Assembly (NCBI GenBank): GCA_003165855.1
Contig: PMXH01000143.1
Coordinates: forward strand, 35,749 to 67,568
Direction of reading: 5' to 3'
DNA: 31,820 nucleotides
From: Acidobacteriaceae bacterium
Lineage (GTDB): Bacteria; Acidobacteriota; Terriglobia; Terriglobales; Acidobacteriaceae
Shown: piece after piece, positions 30,620-31,820 of the stretch
Numbering within the stretch: the stretch's first letter is position 1
How the letters are laid out: each line of letters opens with the position of its first letter
The notes under the pieces: model-generated
Seen by the model: only the letters and a program-made list of their open reading frames with translations
What the model was told of the DNA's origin: nothing
Database searches by the model: none
Made by a program: the position numbers and the translations under genes

Positions 30620-31820
30620 TCATCCCAGTTTCTTGGTCAAGAGCTCATTCACCAGTTGCGGGTTGGCTTGGCCCTTGGAAGCCTTCATCACCTGCCCGAC
30701 GAAGAAGCCAATCATGGTCTTCTTGCCGGCGCGGTATTGTTCGAGCTGCTTGGGATTCGCCGCCACAATCTCGTCGATGATCTTCTCCAGCGCGGATGTG
30801 TCCGACGACTGCTGTGGCCGGCCTTCTTCGTCGTAGACCACAGCAAAATCTTTGCCGCGCTCGAAGCAGAGATCGTAAAGGTCCTTGAGCATTTTGCCGG
30901 AAATGGCGCCGCTCTCGACCAGATCGGCCGATGAGGCCACGCCTTTCATCGAGATCGGGGACTGCTCAATCGATACGCCTTTGGCCTTGAGCCGGCCCAT
31001 CAGTTCGCTCTGGACTAAGTTCGCCACCCGCTTGGGATTCTTCGCCGCCTTCGCCGCCGCCTCAAACTGGTCGGCGAGCGACTTCGAAATCGTCAGCACC
31101 TGCGCGTCATACTCCGTCACCCCAAACTCACGCACGAACCGCGCCCGCCGCGCTTCCGGCAGCTCGGGCAAAGTCTTCGCAATCTCCGCCCTCCACTTCT
31201 CGTCGACCACCAGCGGCAGCAGGTCGGGCTCGGGAAAATAGCGGTAGTCGTGCGCCTGCTCCTTCGAGCGCATGCTGTAAGTCTTGCCTTCGTGCGAGTT
31301 GTAGAGGCGGGTTTCCTGCACGATCTTGCCGCCGGATTCGATCACTTCCACCTGACGCGCGATCTCATAGATCAACGCCTCGCGGATGAAGCGGAACGAG
31401 TTCACGTTCTTGATCTCGGCTTTCGTCCCCAACTCTTTCTGTCCACGCGGATGCACGCTCACGTTGGCATCGCATCGCAGCGAACCCTCTTCCATATTGC
31501 AGTCGCTCACGCCGGTGTAGAAGATGATCTCTTTCAATCGCGTCAGGTATTCGTACGCCTCGTCGGGCGTGGCAATGTCCGGCTCGCTGACGATCTCGAT
31601 CAGGGGCACGCCGGTACGGTTGAGGTCGATAGCAGTCTTTTCGTCGGAGTCGGGAAAGCCCTCGTGCAGGCTCTTGCCCGCGTCTTCTTCGAGATGCACG
31701 CGGGTGATGCCGATCTTCTTTACCCTGTGGTCCTCCGTGCCCTCTGTGTTTAAGGTTTGTACTTCGATGTATCCAAACTCAGCCAGCGGCTTGTCGTATT
31801 GCGAAATCTGGTAGCCCTTG
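30620..31820 (-). CDS. gatB: Aspartyl/glutamyl-tRNA amidotransferase subunit B, N-terminus outside window
   Basis: Part of the GatCAB enzyme that turns Glu-tRNA(Gln) or Asp-tRNA(Asn) into the amidated form. About 400 C-terminal residues are present. They show KGYQISQYDKPLAE, IGITRVHLEEDAGKS, DLNRTGVPLIEIVSEPD, GSLRCDANVS, KNVNSFRFIREAL, the helical domain and the YqeY-like tail with NPKQLEQYRAGKKTMIGFFVGQVMKASKGQANPQ. Between the strand ending GYIEV and KKIGITR there is an extra segment of about 13 residues encoded by a 9-bp repeat. An internal GTG at 31699 is not the true start, since conserved sequence continues to the window edge. Confidence 0.95.
   Translation of the reverse strand, partial: KGYQISQYDKPLAEFGYIEVQTLNTEGTEDHRVKKIGITRVHLEEDAGKSLHEGFPDSDEKTAIDLNRTGVPLIEIVSEPDIATPDEAYEYLTRLKEIIFYTGVSDCNMEEGSLRCDANVSVHPRGQKELGTKAEIKNVNSFRFIREALIYEIARQVEVIESGGKIVQETRLYNSHEGKTYSMRSKEQAHDYRYFPEPDLLPLVVDEKWRAEIAKTLPELPEARRARFVREFGVTEYDAQVLTISKSLADQFEAAAKAAKNPKRVANLVQSELMGRLKAKGVSIEQSPISMKGVASSADLVESGAISGKMLKDLYDLCFERGKDFAVVYDEEGRPQQSSDTSALEKIIDEIVAANPKQLEQYRAGKKTMIGFFVGQVMKASKGQANPQLVNELLTKKLG
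31721..31757 (-). repeat. 9-bp period repeat inside gatB
   Basis: On the minus strand the units read about CACAGAGGG, CACGGAGGA, CCACAGGG, flanked by TTAAA. The 9-base period equals three codons, so the frame is kept and the residues NTE-GTE-DHR result. It resembles the ACAGAGGACACGGAGG repeats I recall between genes in Acidobacteria. Confidence 0.6.

Noticed and set aside
1..31820. Prophage, insertion sequence, CRISPR array or integron
   Set aside because: No transposase, integrase, phage structural gene, Cas gene or regularly spaced repeat was found on either strand.

Overview
The window looks like chromosome of a soil Acidobacteriota (Terriglobia / Koribacter-like). The reasons are the high G+C, the very large Oar-like TonB-dependent receptor with an N-terminal carboxypeptidase-regulatory-like domain, the many small lineage-type hypotheticals, and short-period intergenic repeats. 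No mobile element, CRISPR array, rRNA or tRNA was seen. Assignment to a genus is not possible from this sequence.

Layout. 1-1370: start of a cysteine desulfurase gene behind an IscR-like Rrf2 regulator, with a perfect palindrome upstream that has IscR-type spacing. 1655-3509: a small Cys-containing protein, a single-domain response regulator with altered switch residues, and convergent tsaD. 3510-5685: decayed coding sequence, short repeats, and an ArnT/PMT-like membrane glycosyltransferase. 5716-9567: a five-gene minus-strand operon (ABC ATPase, ABC-2 permease, 54-residue membrane protein, DesK-type kinase, NarL-type regulator). 10028-12814: an XRE/S24-like regulator, a convergent overlapping hypothetical, a 43-residue secreted peptide gene, a multi-pass membrane protein and an anchored protein. 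13081-16911: the TonB-dependent receptor. 17012-20665: CPBP protease, flavin split-barrel protein, orphan AbrB-type antitoxin, quinone oxidoreductase and a DUF6526-like protein. 20974-24137: LysM lytic transglycosylase, monohaem cytochrome c and a histone-H1-like protein, the last two with clear terminators. 24317-28117: small hypotheticals, a VOC protein, a beta-propeller lipoprotein and a papain-fold protein. 28256-31820: GH1 beta-glucosidase, a membrane-anchored Ser/Gln-rich protein and partial gatB.

The most notable signal is a near-palindromic 18-bp motif, TGTTCG-N5-CGTAACA. Four copies match the fixed positions exactly and one lacks the two terminal bases. Two copies lie upstream of the XRE/S24-like gene, one directly upstream of the convergent hypothetical (and ahead of the secreted-peptide gene), one ahead of the multi-pass membrane protein, and one 15 kb away ahead of the papain-fold protein. 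This pattern suggests a small undescribed regulon, with the XRE/S24 protein as an obvious but unproven candidate regulator. A second theme is short-period repeats (7, 8, 9 and 10 bp). One forms a 37-bp inverted repeat, and another lies in frame inside gatB.
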